Shown: positions 7,533-16,087 of the stretch, piece by piece
Layout: every line of letters begins with the position of its first letter
Numbering within the stretch: the stretch's first letter is position 1
Source of the DNA: CAG-791 sp045130475
Lineage (GTDB): Bacteria; Bacillota; Clostridia; Lachnospirales; Lachnospiraceae
Reading direction: 5' to 3'
Assembly: GCA_045130475.1 (NCBI GenBank)
Contig: JBGUPU010000012.1
Location: 25,667 to 89,666, forward strand
DNA length: 64,000 bases
Notes under the pieces: model-generated
Databases searched by the model: none
What the model was told of the DNA's origin: nothing
The model's input: only the letters and a program-made list of their open reading frames with translations
Made by a program: the position numbers and the translations under genes

Positions 7533-8039
7533 CTATCCGAGCGGTTCAAAGGCGATTTCCTTGGCCTGAAGGAACCTGCGGATTGCTTTGTCCCACAATA
7601 TATCAGCATTTTTATTCATAGTAAAGCTTTTCATGGAAATTCCGGAGAGAAGGGAAACTTCGCCCTCTTTGTAGCGGATCGTCAGGACGAAGGCGCCGAC
7701 TGAGGACAGGAGCTCTCTGTCTCCTTCTTCCTGCAGCATTTTCTCCATCAGCTCAGGCTTTAAATGCAGGACAAAGCGAAAAGAGACCGGTGCTTTTTTG
7801 CCGCGGATCAGCTCCCGCAGGGCGGGGCGCACTTCACTCCAGACAGCATAGTCATAGGGACGCTGCGACGGGTCTTCCCAGACGCTCTTTTCAAAAAAGT
7901 CCCGGTTCAGCTTTCCGTCCACCTGCCAGGTGACGCCCATCTGCAGCGTGCCTTCTGCCAGGAGGAAGGAATCGAAGGTGTTTCCTGAAAACAGCCTTGA
8001 CATGAAACTGCCAAGGCCGGTGATTTTAAGTGCGATCAT
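7533..8039 (-). CDS. Conserved hypothetical protein, DUF5721-like
   Basis: A 168-residue protein of unknown function resembling the DUF5721 family of Lachnospiraceae. It starts MIALKITGLGSFMSRLF and has FDSFLLAEGTLQMG near residue 25, a short pattern I associate with this family from memory. It has no signal peptide or membrane segment and no catalytic motif that I can identify. The translation start follows GAGG at slightly long spacing. The DUF1294 gene lies 20 bases upstream on the same strand and pyrB 100 bases downstream, so a loose operon is possible. No role is assigned. Confidence 0.75.
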   Translation of the reverse strand: MIALKITGLGSFMSRLFSGNTFDSFLLAEGTLQMGVTWQVDGKLNRDFFEKSVWEDPSQRPYDYAVWSEVRPALRELIRGKKAPVSFRFVLHLKPELMEKMLQEEGDRELLSSVGAFVLTIRYKEGEVSLLSGISMKSFTMNKNADILWDKAIRRFLQAKEIAFEPLG

Positions 8040-8059
8040 GTCCGCAACCTCATACTATG

Positions 8060-8353
8060 TCAGATAAATTCGATGGTTACAGCGAGGGAACGCAGAAGTA
8101 TGATGAGTCCGATCTGCAGGATCAGGATCAGCGGCAGACCGTAGCGGAAGAGGGGCTTGCGCGTCTTGTGATGGAAGAGCAGCATGCCCAGAATGGAGCC
8201 GATGCTCCCGCCGATGACGGCAAACAGCAGCAGGATCGCTTCGGGAATGCGGTAACGGCGCTCCATTGCGCGGATCTTGTCCGAAGCCATGGCGGCGATA
8301 CCTATAAAATTGATAACGATAAAATAAATGATGAGTATGATTCTCGAGAGCAT
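8060..8353 (-). CDS. DUF1294 family small membrane protein
   Basis: A 97-residue inner-membrane protein of unknown function. The sequence shows an N-terminal membrane helix (about 3-22), the DK-x-x-A-MERRYRIPE motif, a glycine-rich helix (LLFAVIGGSIGSILGMLLF), the conserved HHKTRKPLF turn and a third helix (about 73-92). This pattern is typical of DUF1294. In some other proteins the domain is joined to a cold-shock domain; here it stands alone. The RBS ATGAGGT precedes the ATG. It is the first gene of the minus-strand group that reads into the DUF5721-like gene. Confidence 0.88.
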   Translation of the reverse strand: MLSRIILIIYFIVINFIGIAAMASDKIRAMERRYRIPEAILLLFAVIGGSIGSILGMLLFHHKTRKPLFRYGLPLILILQIGLIILLRSLAVTIEFI

Positions 8354-8520
8354 TCGGTTACCTCATATGGATGAAGCCGCAGACTGCGGCGGTCTTTCTG
8401 TTTTTGCTGCAGAAAACCGGGCATGCAGAAATCGGTATTGCCTGCGGCCGCCTGTTTTTGCATTTTCCCTATTTTAATAGCTATCAGGTTCCTGCGCAAG
8501 AGAGAAGTTGTACATGATTA

Positions 8521-8551
8521 CAGCCATACCGGCCGCGGACCGGTATGGCTG
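8521..8551. other. Hairpin in the argG 3' region
   Basis: CAGCCATACCGG and CCGGTATGGCTG pair around CCGCGGA. There is no clear T-run on either strand, so terminator function for argG is uncertain. Confidence 0.4.
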
Positions 8552-8628
8552 TCTGTCACTTTGTTCTTTATGTGATTCTTTATGTGCGCCGGGAAGCGCA
8601 TTCCGTATTTTGATTTTATTAAGAGGAC

Positions 8629-9861
8629 TTATTTGTCCAGAAGACCTGCCTGCTGCATCTTCATGGCGCGGACCTTGGTGGAAAGTCCGAACAGGGTGAT
8701 GAAGCCGCCTGCGTCGTGGTGGTCATAGAGATCGCCGGTAGTGAAGGAGGCAAGGCTCTCGCTGTACAGGGAGTAGGGAGAGGTCGTTCCGGCCTTGATG
8801 ATGTTGCCCTTGTAGAGGCCGAGTTTCACTTCACCGGTGACATACTTCTGGGTGGACTCGATGAAAGCCTGCTCCGCCTCGCGAAGAGGAGAGAACCATT
8901 TGCCTTCATAGACCAGGCTTGCGAACTTATGGCCGATCTCGTCCTTGAGCTCATAGGTCTCGCGGTCGAGGATGAGCTCTTCGAGCTGCTGGTGTGCTTC
9001 CATGAGAATGGTTCCGCCGGGTGTCTCATAGACGCCGCGGGACTTCATGCCGACGACACGGTTCTCGACGATGTCGATGATGCCGATGCCGTTCTCGCCG
9101 CCCAGTTTGTTGAGCTTGCGGATAATATTCGCAACGGACATGGCCTCGCCGTTCAGAGTCTTGGGAACGCCCGCCTCGAAGGTCAGGGTGATGTAGGTGA
9201 TCTCATCGGGAGCCTTCATGGGAGTCTGGCTCAGAACCAGGAGGTGGTCATAGTTGGGAGCAAGAGAAGGATCTTCGAGCTCGAGGCCTTCATGGCTGAT
9301 GTGCCAGAGGTTGCGGTCACGGCTGTAACTGCTGTCTGCGGAGAAGGGAAGATCGATGCCGTGTGCCTGGCAGTATGCGATCTCGGACTCACGGGAATCC
9401 ATATTCCACTTGGGGCTTCTCCATGCCGCGATGATATTGAGATCGGGAGCCAGGGCCTTGATGCCCAGCTCAAAACGGATCTGGTCGTTGCCCTTGCCGG
9501 TCGCGCCGTGGCAGATCGTGGTCGCGCCTTCCTTGCGGGCGATCTCAACCAGCTTCTTGGCGATCAGAGGACGGGCCATGGAAGTGCCCAGGAGATATTT
9601 ATTTTCATACACAGCATGAGCCTGAACGCAGGGAACGATGTATTCATCGGCAAACTCTTCGGTCACATCGATGATGTAGAGCTTCTCGGCGCCGCAGTAT
9701 TTGGCGCGCTCATCGAGGTGGTCCAGCTCTTCTTCCTGTCCGCAGTCGATGCAGACGCAGATGACGTCAAATCCGTAGTTCTCTTTCAGCCAGGGAATGA
9801 TCGCCGTTGTGTCCAGACCGCCGCTGTATGCCAGAATAACTTTTTCGTTTGCAGTGCCCAT
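8629..9861 (-). CDS. argG: Argininosuccinate synthase
   Basis: Joins citrulline and aspartate with ATP to argininosuccinate, the penultimate step of arginine synthesis. The 410-residue cytosolic enzyme has the N-type ATP pyrophosphatase loop AYSGGLDTTAIIPWL at about 10-24, the GATGKGNDQIRFE motif, and the SREIAYC-like segment (DSRESEIAYCQAHGIDLPF). The RBS CAGGAGG is strong. It is transcribed away from the argJBD cluster. A minus-strand promoter at 10002-10030 lies next to candidate ArgR boxes, so arginine repression is likely. argH is not in the window. Confidence 0.96.
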   Translation of the reverse strand: MGTANEKVILAYSGGLDTTAIIPWLKENYGFDVICVCIDCGQEEELDHLDERAKYCGAEKLYIIDVTEEFADEYIVPCVQAHAVYENKYLLGTSMARPLIAKKLVEIARKEGATTICHGATGKGNDQIRFELGIKALAPDLNIIAAWRSPKWNMDSRESEIAYCQAHGIDLPFSADSSYSRDRNLWHISHEGLELEDPSLAPNYDHLLVLSQTPMKAPDEITYITLTFEAGVPKTLNGEAMSVANIIRKLNKLGGENGIGIIDIVENRVVGMKSRGVYETPGGTILMEAHQQLEELILDRETYELKDEIGHKFASLVYEGKWFSPLREAEQAFIESTQKYVTGEVKLGLYKGNIIKAGTTSPYSLYSESLASFTTGDLYDHHDAGGFITLFGLSTKVRAMKMQQAGLLDK

Positions 9862-10001
9862 GATAAAAACCTCCTGTTTTCCTCTTATACTCTATACAGT
9901 CATGTCAGGCAGATCCCAAAGGAAGCGGATCACGGCCCTGACCGTACTTGTCTGATCAATGCGGGACTTCATTTATATGGTTGTCCGCGGGAACGATTAT
10001 C

Positions 10002-10030
10002 ACTATACAACATTGACAACCCTATTGCAA
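10002..10030 (-). promoter_or_regulatory. Promoter of argG
   Basis: On the minus strand TTGCAA (10025-10030), a 17-base spacer and TATAGT (10002-10007). The leader is about 135 nt. Confidence 0.6.
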
Positions 10031-10039
10031 GCCCCAAAA

Positions 10040-10099
10040 TATGAATAATTATAATAAAATGTGCATATTAATTGCATAAAATAAAAAATATGCATATTT
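10040..10099. promoter_or_regulatory. Candidate ArgR (ARG box) cluster
   Basis: TGCATATTAATTGCATA at 10062-10078 is a near-perfect dyad close to the known ARG box pattern (TNTGAAT/ATTCANA type). Related half-palindromes are TATGAATAATTATAA (10040-10054) and TATGCATATTTA (10088-10099). The block sits just upstream of the argG promoter and could serve both directions. Assignment to ArgR is inference from motif and context. Confidence 0.5.
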
Positions 10100-10244
10100 A
10101 CTGGACATATATACATGAAAGGTGTATATTATCTTACAGTGTATTCCGCGGCAGGGGCGGGCGCAAAGCTCCGCCTGCCGGGCAGCTGCCCTGCTGCCGG
10201 TGTATTTTTTTACAGTTATTCCGATTCAGAGGCGATTCTCTTTC

Positions 10245-10272
10245 TTGCATGTGGAAAAGTTTGTATTATAAT
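10245..10272 (+). promoter_or_regulatory. Promoter of the GNAT-argJBD unit
   Basis: TTGCAT at 10245-10250, a 16-base spacer and TATAAT at 10267-10272. Confidence 0.55.
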
Positions 10273-10322
10273 GGAATAACATGCGTAAAAATCATTGACA
10301 ATGTTTTTAGAATGAGAGAGTT

Positions 10323-10805
10323 ATGACAGAGAAAACCATTCCCTCACAGATCCGGATACGTGCCATGGTCATCGAGGATTATGAGCAGGTGCGGAGACTG
10401 TGGATGACAATTCATGGTTTCGGGATCAGGAGTATAGACGATACAAGGGAAGAAATTGAGCGTTTTTTAAAGAGAAATCCCACGACAAGCGTCGTCGCTG
10501 TCTGCGGCGAGAAGGTCATCGGTGCCATCCTGTGCGGAAGCGACGGAAGGCAGGGGTGCCTCTATCATGTATGTGTAGCCCGTAAATTCCGCAGACAGGG
10601 GATCGGACGGCAGATGGTAGGCTACTGCATGAATGCTCTTCGCAGAGAGAGGATCAACCGGGTCACGCTGATCGCCTTTACCAAAAACGATGTCGGCAAT
10701 GCCTTCTGGAGACAGATCGGCTGGACCTGCAGACAGGACTGCAATTATTATCAGTTTATCCTGAATGAGGAGAATATCATAAAATTCGTGGAATACCAGG
10801 AGTAA
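10323..10805 (+). CDS. GNAT family N-acetyltransferase
   Basis: Predicted acetyl-CoA-dependent acetyltransferase of 160 residues. Motif A, with the pyrophosphate-binding RRQGIGRQMV, lies at about residues 95-104 after the beta-4 strand YHVCVARKF. The C-terminal half (NAFWRQIGW) is typical of GNAT proteins. The substrate cannot be told. It directly precedes argJ (72 bases), so an acetylation step in or near arginine synthesis (an ArgA-like glutamate acetyltransferase) is possible, but the sequence alone does not show it and argJ can make N-acetylglutamate itself. The start follows a weak GAGAGAG. Confidence 0.85.
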   Translation: MTEKTIPSQIRIRAMVIEDYEQVRRLWMTIHGFGIRSIDDTREEIERFLKRNPTTSVVAVCGEKVIGAILCGSDGRQGCLYHVCVARKFRRQGIGRQMVGYCMNALRRERINRVTLIAFTKNDVGNAFWRQIGWTCRQDCNYYQFILNEENIIKFVEYQE

Positions 10806-10877
10806 ACGCTCCCGCATTAATACATTCATTAAAAAATGCATTAATAAATGCATTAATAAATAAAGAAGAGGTACAGT

Positions 10878-12119
10878 ATGGGAACTGTGAAAGTGACAAG
10901 GATTGAGGGCGGCGTCACTGCCGCAAAAGGTTTTTCGGCTGCTTCAACAGCAGCGAGGATCAAATATGAGGGCAGGACGGATATGGCGATGATCTACAGC
11001 GCTTCTCCCTGTACCTGTGCCGGAACATTTACCAGAAATGTCGTCAAGGCGGCGCCGGTCATCTGGGACAGGGATCTGGTACGCAGCGGCAAGCCCATGC
11101 ACGCAGTGGTCGTCAATTCCGGTATTGCCAATGCCTGTACAGGACAGGAGGGACTGGACTACTGCCGCCGGACCGCAGAGGCGGCGGCTTCCTGTCTGAA
11201 TATTCCCGCGGATTCCGTTCTCGTGGGTTCCACCGGTGTCATCGGATTCCAGCTCCCCATCGACCGCATTGAGGCCGGCGTGGCGGAACTTTCGCAGAAG
11301 CTCGGTGATGACGCGGAACACGGCACGGATGCCTCAAAGGCCATCATGACTACGGATACACACAAAAAGGAGTGTGCCTGCACCTTTGAGATCGATGGAA
11401 AGACGGTGACTGTCGGCGGTATGTCCAAGGGTTCCGGCATGATCCATCCCAATATGTGCACCATGCTGGGCTATGTGACAACAGATGCCGCAGTGGACGC
11501 ATCAGTTCTGCAGACAGCCGTAAGCGCCATCGTGGACGAGACCTTCAACATGATCTCTGTTGACGGGGACACATCGACCAACGATACCCTGCTCGTACTG
11601 GCAAACGGCGAGGCCGAAAATGCTGTGATCAGCAGGGCGGAAGGCCCGGCCTATGAGGCGCTCTATGAAGCTCTGTATACAATCTGCAGGGATCTGGCCA
11701 TGCAGATGGCGGGCGACGGAGAGGGCGCGACCAAGCTCATCGAAGTAAATGTACAGGGAATGGACACTGTCGCCAATGCCCGCACTCTGGCAAAATCCGT
11801 GATCTGCTCCAGCCTTACCAAGGCAGCAGTCTACGGAAGCGACGCCAACTGGGGCCGTATCCTCTGCGCCTTGGGCTATGCCGGCGTCGATTTTGACCCC
11901 AATGACCTCCAGCTCTACTTCGTGGACGGCAGCAGGACCATGCTGATCTTCACAGAGGGGGCGGCGGCCGATTACAGCGAGGAGGAGGCCACAGAGCTTC
12001 TGAAGAAGGAAAAAGTCACTATTCTCGCGCAGTTCCACATGGGACAGGCATCCGCCACTGCATGGGGATGCGACCTGACCTATGATTATGTCAAGATCAA
12101 TGCGGATTACCGCAGCTGA
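10878..12119 (+). CDS. argJ: Bifunctional glutamate N-acetyltransferase / amino-acid N-acetyltransferase
   Basis: Transfers the acetyl group from N-acetylornithine to glutamate and can also use acetyl-CoA, which lets the arginine pathway recycle acetyl groups. The 413-residue precursor has KGSGMIHPNMCTMLGY at about 184-199. Family knowledge places self-cleavage just before the Thr of the [AC]-TML motif, here Thr195, giving alpha and beta chains. The oxyanion residues in VGSTGVIG (116-123) are present. The start follows GAAGAGG. It is followed by a 27-bp inverted repeat and then argB. argC, normally next to argJ, is missing here. Confidence 0.95.
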   Translation: MGTVKVTRIEGGVTAAKGFSAASTAARIKYEGRTDMAMIYSASPCTCAGTFTRNVVKAAPVIWDRDLVRSGKPMHAVVVNSGIANACTGQEGLDYCRRTAEAAASCLNIPADSVLVGSTGVIGFQLPIDRIEAGVAELSQKLGDDAEHGTDASKAIMTTDTHKKECACTFEIDGKTVTVGGMSKGSGMIHPNMCTMLGYVTTDAAVDASVLQTAVSAIVDETFNMISVDGDTSTNDTLLVLANGEAENAVISRAEGPAYEALYEALYTICRDLAMQMAGDGEGATKLIEVNVQGMDTVANARTLAKSVICSSLTKAAVYGSDANWGRILCALGYAGVDFDPNDLQLYFVDGSRTMLIFTEGAAADYSEEEATELLKKEKVTILAQFHMGQASATAWGCDLTYDYVKINADYRS

Positions 12120-12135
12120 TCAGGAGGAGACAGGA

Positions 12136-12206
12136 GGAGACAGGGGACGGTTCTGTGTCTCCTGTTTCCCCGGAGAAAAGGAGACACAGAACCGTCCCCT
12201 GTCTCC
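12136..12206. repeat. Perfect 27-bp inverted repeat between argJ and argB
   Basis: The left arm (12136-12162) and right arm (12180-12206) are exact reverse complements over 27 bases and enclose a 17-base loop. The core contains CAGGGGACGGTTCTGTGTCT, a sequence I recall as a widespread bacterial repeat that often accompanies REP-associated (RayT/Y1-type) transposases. A short GGAGACAGGA duplication precedes the left arm. The strong hairpin could reduce read-through from argJ to argB or protect mRNA ends. Confidence 0.85.
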
Positions 12207-12262
12207 TGGAAGCGCGGAATCAATATAGATGTGTCAACAGTTGATCAGGAAGGAAAAAATAT

Positions 12263-13171
12263 ATGGAACCTTATCTGAATAAAGAACAGACAGAAGCGCA
12301 GCAGAAGGCACAGGTGCTGATCGAGGCGCTGCCTTATATTCAGAAATTCAACCGCAAGATCATCGTCGTCAAGTACGGCGGCAGTGCCATGAGCGATGAA
12401 GAGCTGCAGCGCAGCGTGATCCAGGACGTGACCCTGCTCAAGCTCGTCGGTTTCAAGCCTATCATCGTACACGGCGGCGGCAAGGCCATCAGCAGCTGGG
12501 TCAAAAAGAGCGGCAAGGAAGCGAAGTTTATCAATGGTCTTCGCGTGACGGACGCAGAGACCTGCGAGATCGCCGAGATGGTCCTCGGAAGTGTATCCAA
12601 GAAACTTGTCTCCATGGTCGCGGAGCTTGGGATTCGGGCAGTCGGCATCAGCGGCAAAGACGGAAACCTTCTTCATGTAAAGAAGAAATACGCTGACGGA
12701 CAGGATATCGGCTTTGTCGGTGAAGTCACCGACGTCGATCCCAAGGTTCTCTTTGATTTGCTTGAGAAGGATTACCTGCCGATCGTTGCACCCCTGGGCA
12801 TGGATGACGATTTCAACACCTACAATATCAACGCCGATGAGGCGGCGAGCGCCATTGCCCGTGCCGTGTGCGCGGACAAACTCGTTTACCTGACTGATAT
12901 CACAGGTGTTCTGAGAAGCCTGGATGAACCCGATTCCCTGATCAGCCGCATCAATATTGCCGAGTCGGAGGAGCTGGTCAAGGCAGGTATTGTGGGCGGC
13001 GGCATGCTTCCCAAGCTGGCCAACTGCACCGACGCCGTGCGCGGCGGCGTGCACCGCGTCCATATCCTGGACGGCCGTATTCCCCACTGTCTGCTGCTCG
13101 AGATCTTTACCGACAAGGGCGTAGGTACCGTGTTCTACAAAGGCGATTACAATGCTGAGCGCGGCTATTAA
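12263..13171 (+). CDS. argB: Acetylglutamate kinase
   Basis: Phosphorylates N-acetylglutamate with ATP, the usual arginine feedback point in organisms with the cyclic (ArgJ) pathway. The 302-residue protein shows VVKYGGSAM at about 34-42, VHGGGKAIS near 71-79, and the C-terminal GGMLPKLANC nucleotide/NAG-binding motif. The N-terminal extension (about 1-28, with KEQTEAQQKAQVLIEALPYI) is the mobile helix found in arginine-inhibited hexameric kinases, which suggests feedback inhibition. The RBS AGGAAGGAAA precedes the ATG. It lies between argJ and argD. Confidence 0.96.
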   Translation: MEPYLNKEQTEAQQKAQVLIEALPYIQKFNRKIIVVKYGGSAMSDEELQRSVIQDVTLLKLVGFKPIIVHGGGKAISSWVKKSGKEAKFINGLRVTDAETCEIAEMVLGSVSKKLVSMVAELGIRAVGISGKDGNLLHVKKKYADGQDIGFVGEVTDVDPKVLFDLLEKDYLPIVAPLGMDDDFNTYNINADEAASAIARAVCADKLVYLTDITGVLRSLDEPDSLISRINIAESEELVKAGIVGGGMLPKLANCTDAVRGGVHRVHILDGRIPHCLLLEIFTDKGVGTVFYKGDYNAERGY

Positions 13172-13263
13172 ACTGTGTCCGGACTGAAACCACAACATTT
13201 TGAAAAACGTCAACTGTTCAGGGCGCTGCCGCTCCGGACAGTTACAGAAAATGAGGATATACC

Positions 13264-14478
13264 ATGTCAGACAATAAAATGCAGGTAATGATCGAGCAGG
13301 CGGAAAAAGACCTGCTCCACACCTATAACCGCTACCAGGTGGTCCTGGATCACGGCGAGGGAATGTATCTCTTTGATGTAAACGGCAAAAAGTATCTGGA
13401 CTTTATGTCCGGCATCGCCGTTTTTGCCTTGGGCTACGGCAACCAGGCCTATAATGACGCCCTCAAGGCGCAGATCGACAAGATCCTGCATACTTCCAAC
13501 TATTTTTATAATGAGCCTGCCATCACCGCAGCGGCAAGAATGAAGAAGGCGTCCGGTATGGACCGCATCTTCTTTACCAACAGCGGCGCGGAGGCCATTG
13601 AGGGTGCCCTTAAGTCTGCAATGAAGCATGCATTCCTGAAAGACGGGAAGAGAAGCCATCAGATCATCGCCATGGAGAATTCCTTCCACGGCCGCACCTA
13701 CGGCGCCCTGTCTGTCACAGGAAATCCCCATTACCGCGAGGCCTTCGGTCAGATGCCCTGTGACGTGCAGTTTGCGCAGCTCAACGACCTCGACAGTGTA
13801 AAAGCCCTGGTCAATGACGAGACCTGCGCAGTCATCGTCGAACCTGTTCAGGGTGAAGGAGGCCTGAAGCCCGCGACCGAAGAATTCCTCAAGGGTCTTC
13901 GGAAACTCTGCAATGAATTAGATATTCTTCTCATCTTCGATGAGATCCAGTGCGGCATGGGCCGCACAGGTTCCATGTTCGCATGGCATCGCTATGGTGT
14001 CCGCCCCGATATCATGACCTGCGCCAAGGCCCTGGGCTGCGGTGTTCCGGTCGGCGCTTTCCTGATGACAGAGGAAATCGGGCAGAGTTCCCTCGTGGCC
14101 GGCGACCACGGAACTACCTACGGCGGCAACCCCTTTGCCTGCGCGGCGATCAACGCGGTCCTCGACCAGTATGAGGCCCTTGATCTGGTCCACCATGTAA
14201 ATGAGACCGCACCTTATCTGACGCAGACCCTGGACAGCCTGATGGAGGAATTCGAGTGCATCACAGAGCACCGCGGTGTCGGATTTATGCAGGGCCTGGT
14301 TTTTGACTGCCCTGTCGGACCGATCATCAATGACGCCATGGATCACGGCCTGATCATGATCAACGCCGGTTCCAACATCCTTCGTTTTGTCCCCGCCCTG
14401 ATCACAGAGCGGAAACACATCGACGAGATGGCGCAGATCCTGCGCGGCGCGATCAGGAGAAATGCCCTCAAGGGATGA
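13264..14478 (+). CDS. argD: Acetylornithine aminotransferase
   Basis: PLP-dependent class III aminotransferase that converts N-acetylglutamate semialdehyde to N-acetylornithine. The 404-residue protein has the FTNSGAEAIEGALK cofactor loop near 102-115, the FHGRTYGALS motif, FDEIQCGMGRTG with the PLP-pyridine Asp, and TCAKALGCGVPVGAF with the Schiff-base Lys. The length matches the family. The RBS GAGGATATACC precedes the ATG. It is the last gene of the argJBD unit; a strong terminator follows. Confidence 0.95.
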   Translation: MSDNKMQVMIEQAEKDLLHTYNRYQVVLDHGEGMYLFDVNGKKYLDFMSGIAVFALGYGNQAYNDALKAQIDKILHTSNYFYNEPAITAAARMKKASGMDRIFFTNSGAEAIEGALKSAMKHAFLKDGKRSHQIIAMENSFHGRTYGALSVTGNPHYREAFGQMPCDVQFAQLNDLDSVKALVNDETCAVIVEPVQGEGGLKPATEEFLKGLRKLCNELDILLIFDEIQCGMGRTGSMFAWHRYGVRPDIMTCAKALGCGVPVGAFLMTEEIGQSSLVAGDHGTTYGGNPFACAAINAVLDQYEALDLVHHVNETAPYLTQTLDSLMEEFECITEHRGVGFMQGLVFDCPVGPIINDAMDHGLIMINAGSNILRFVPALITERKHIDEMAQILRGAIRRNALKG

Positions 14479-14516
14479 GCGGCAGTAAGCAAGATCGAGA
14501 ATATAACAGAGTATAA

Positions 14517-14557
14517 CAGAGCCTGCAGCATTGACACTTTGCTGCAGGCTCTGTTTA
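14517..14557 (+). terminator. Terminator after argD
   Basis: CAGAGCCTGCAGCA and TGCTGCAGGCTCTG pair around a 9-base loop, followed by TTTATG (short T-run). Confidence 0.7.
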
Positions 14558-14592
14558 TGCCGGAGGTTTATCCTGACTTTATGTCCGGAGGT

Positions 14593-15984
14593 TTATCTCG
14601 ATTTCATATGCGCCCCATTCAGGACCATTCCGGTCAGGGCGAGGAGAGCGATGGTATTGGGGATGACCATCAGCTGGTTGAACATATCCGAGAGTTCCCA
14701 GACCAGGTCGTTGGAGGCAAGAGTTCCGAGGAAGATGAAGACCAGGGAGATGATCTGGTAAACGGTCACGGATTTGTGGCCGAAAAGGTAGATCGCGTTA
14801 ATACGGCCGAACATGTTCCAGCTCAGTACAGTGGAAAAGGCAAAGAAGAGCAGGCAGACCGCGACAAAGATGCTGCCGAAAGCAGTTCCGAATGCTGATC
14901 CGAAAGCTGTCTGTGCCAGATTTGTCCTGGCGATGGTCTCGCCGGCCGCATTGATCTCGGTTCCCGTAAATCCATTCTCAAGAATGCCTCCGGGGGTGTA
15001 CAGGGTGGAAATAATGACGAGGGCATTGAGGGAGAGGACAACAAAAGTGTCAATGAAAACACCGATAATGGCGACAACGCCCTGGTCGTGGGGAGTCTTG
15101 ACATTGGCCTGCGCGTGCGCGTGGGGCGTGGAGCCCATGCCTGCCTCGTTGGAGAAGAGACCGCGTTTTGCGCCCTGGGAGACGGCGGTCTTGAGCGCCA
15201 TACCGAAGCCCCCGCCTATGATTGCCTGGGGCCGAAAGGCGTAAGTGAAGATCATACCAAAAGTTGCGGGTATATAGCGGATGCGCATAATGAGGACGAT
15301 CAGGCCGCCTGCCAGAAAGACCGCCGCCATGACTGGGACGATTTTTTCTGTGACATAGGCCAGGCGTCCCATACCGCCGATGAAGATGACGGCACAGGCC
15401 AGGACCAGAATGATTCCGATGACCCAGGAAGGAATGCCAAATGCCGTGTGCATTGTGGAGCCTATGGAGTTGGACTGCACCATGCATCCGAAGAAGCCAA
15501 GTGCCAGAATGATCGCCACCGCAAAGAAGTCAGCCAGGAATTTGCCGAAGGTTCCTCTGAAGGCAGTCCTGATGTAGTAGACCGGTCCGCCCTGGATATG
15601 ATTTTTTCCGGTATGGACCCGGGTCTCCTGTGCCAGAACGGCTTCCGCGTAGATGGTCGCCATACCGAAGAAGGCGATGACCCACATCCAGAAGATGGCG
15701 CCGGGGCCGCCGGTCAGGATCGCGCCGGAAGCGCCGACGATATTGCCGGTGCCGACCTGGGCTGCAATGGCTGTCGCCAGGGCCTGAAAAGAACTCATGC
15801 CTTTTTCATGTTTTTTGCCGTTCAGAGAAAGATTCCCGAAGACCTTGCGCATACCTTCGCCGAAGCACCGAACCTGGACAAAACGGGTCCTGATCGTATA
15901 CCAGACTCCGACCAGCAGCAACAGGATGACCAGTACATAGTCCGACAGATAGGAATTGATTGTCTGTACGATAATCAGCAGCAT
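14593..15984 (-). CDS. Alanine/glycine:sodium symporter (AGCS family)
   Basis: Membrane symporter that takes up alanine or glycine with Na+. The ATG at 15984 is chosen (MLLIIVQTINSYLSDYV); an in-frame opening to 16278 runs back through the riboswitch and terminator and cannot be coding. In the 463-residue protein the AGCS signature GTGNIVGASGAI follows the ATAIAAQV helix, and GGPVYYIRTAFRG and SNEAGMGSTPHAHA are further family motifs. About ten or eleven hydrophobic segments are visible. A glycine riboswitch with terminator in the leader makes glycine the likely substrate or signal. Confidence 0.92.
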   Translation of the reverse strand: MLLIIVQTINSYLSDYVLVILLLLVGVWYTIRTRFVQVRCFGEGMRKVFGNLSLNGKKHEKGMSSFQALATAIAAQVGTGNIVGASGAILTGGPGAIFWMWVIAFFGMATIYAEAVLAQETRVHTGKNHIQGGPVYYIRTAFRGTFGKFLADFFAVAIILALGFFGCMVQSNSIGSTMHTAFGIPSWVIGIILVLACAVIFIGGMGRLAYVTEKIVPVMAAVFLAGGLIVLIMRIRYIPATFGMIFTYAFRPQAIIGGGFGMALKTAVSQGAKRGLFSNEAGMGSTPHAHAQANVKTPHDQGVVAIIGVFIDTFVVLSLNALVIISTLYTPGGILENGFTGTEINAAGETIARTNLAQTAFGSAFGTAFGSIFVAVCLLFFAFSTVLSWNMFGRINAIYLFGHKSVTVYQIISLVFIFLGTLASNDLVWELSDMFNQLMVIPNTIALLALTGMVLNGAHMKSR

Positions 15985-16020
15985 TTGAAAAAAATCTCCC
16001 GCGATGTGTTGGAATACTGA

Positions 16021-16054
16021 AAATAAAGAAAGACCGCCTTTTCTCCGGCGGTCT
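16021..16054 (-). terminator. Riboswitch-linked terminator ahead of the AGCS gene
   Basis: On the minus strand AGACCGCCGG-AGAAAA-GGCGGTCT followed by TTCTTTATTT. It lies between the glycine aptamer and the start codon and is the likely expression platform. Confidence 0.8.
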
Positions 16055-16087
16055 CTTCTGCATGGTAAACAAGGGATCATAAAATGA

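Larger units (their letters stand above)
9862..10322. other. Divergent regulatory region between argG and the argJBD unit
   Basis: No gene was seen. It holds a minus-strand promoter for argG, an AT-rich block with palindromic ArgR-box candidates, and a plus-strand promoter for the GNAT gene. The stretch 10143-10200 is GC-rich with no obvious role. Confidence 0.65.

Noticed and set aside
6441..7703. Long plus-strand open frame of about 420 codons antisense to pyrB
   Set aside because: It mirrors pyrB codon by codon, has no RBS and no family features; high GC third positions create long antisense frames.
8716..10044. Long plus-strand open frame of about 440 codons antisense to argG
   Set aside because: Antisense shadow of argG that also runs through the argG promoter region.
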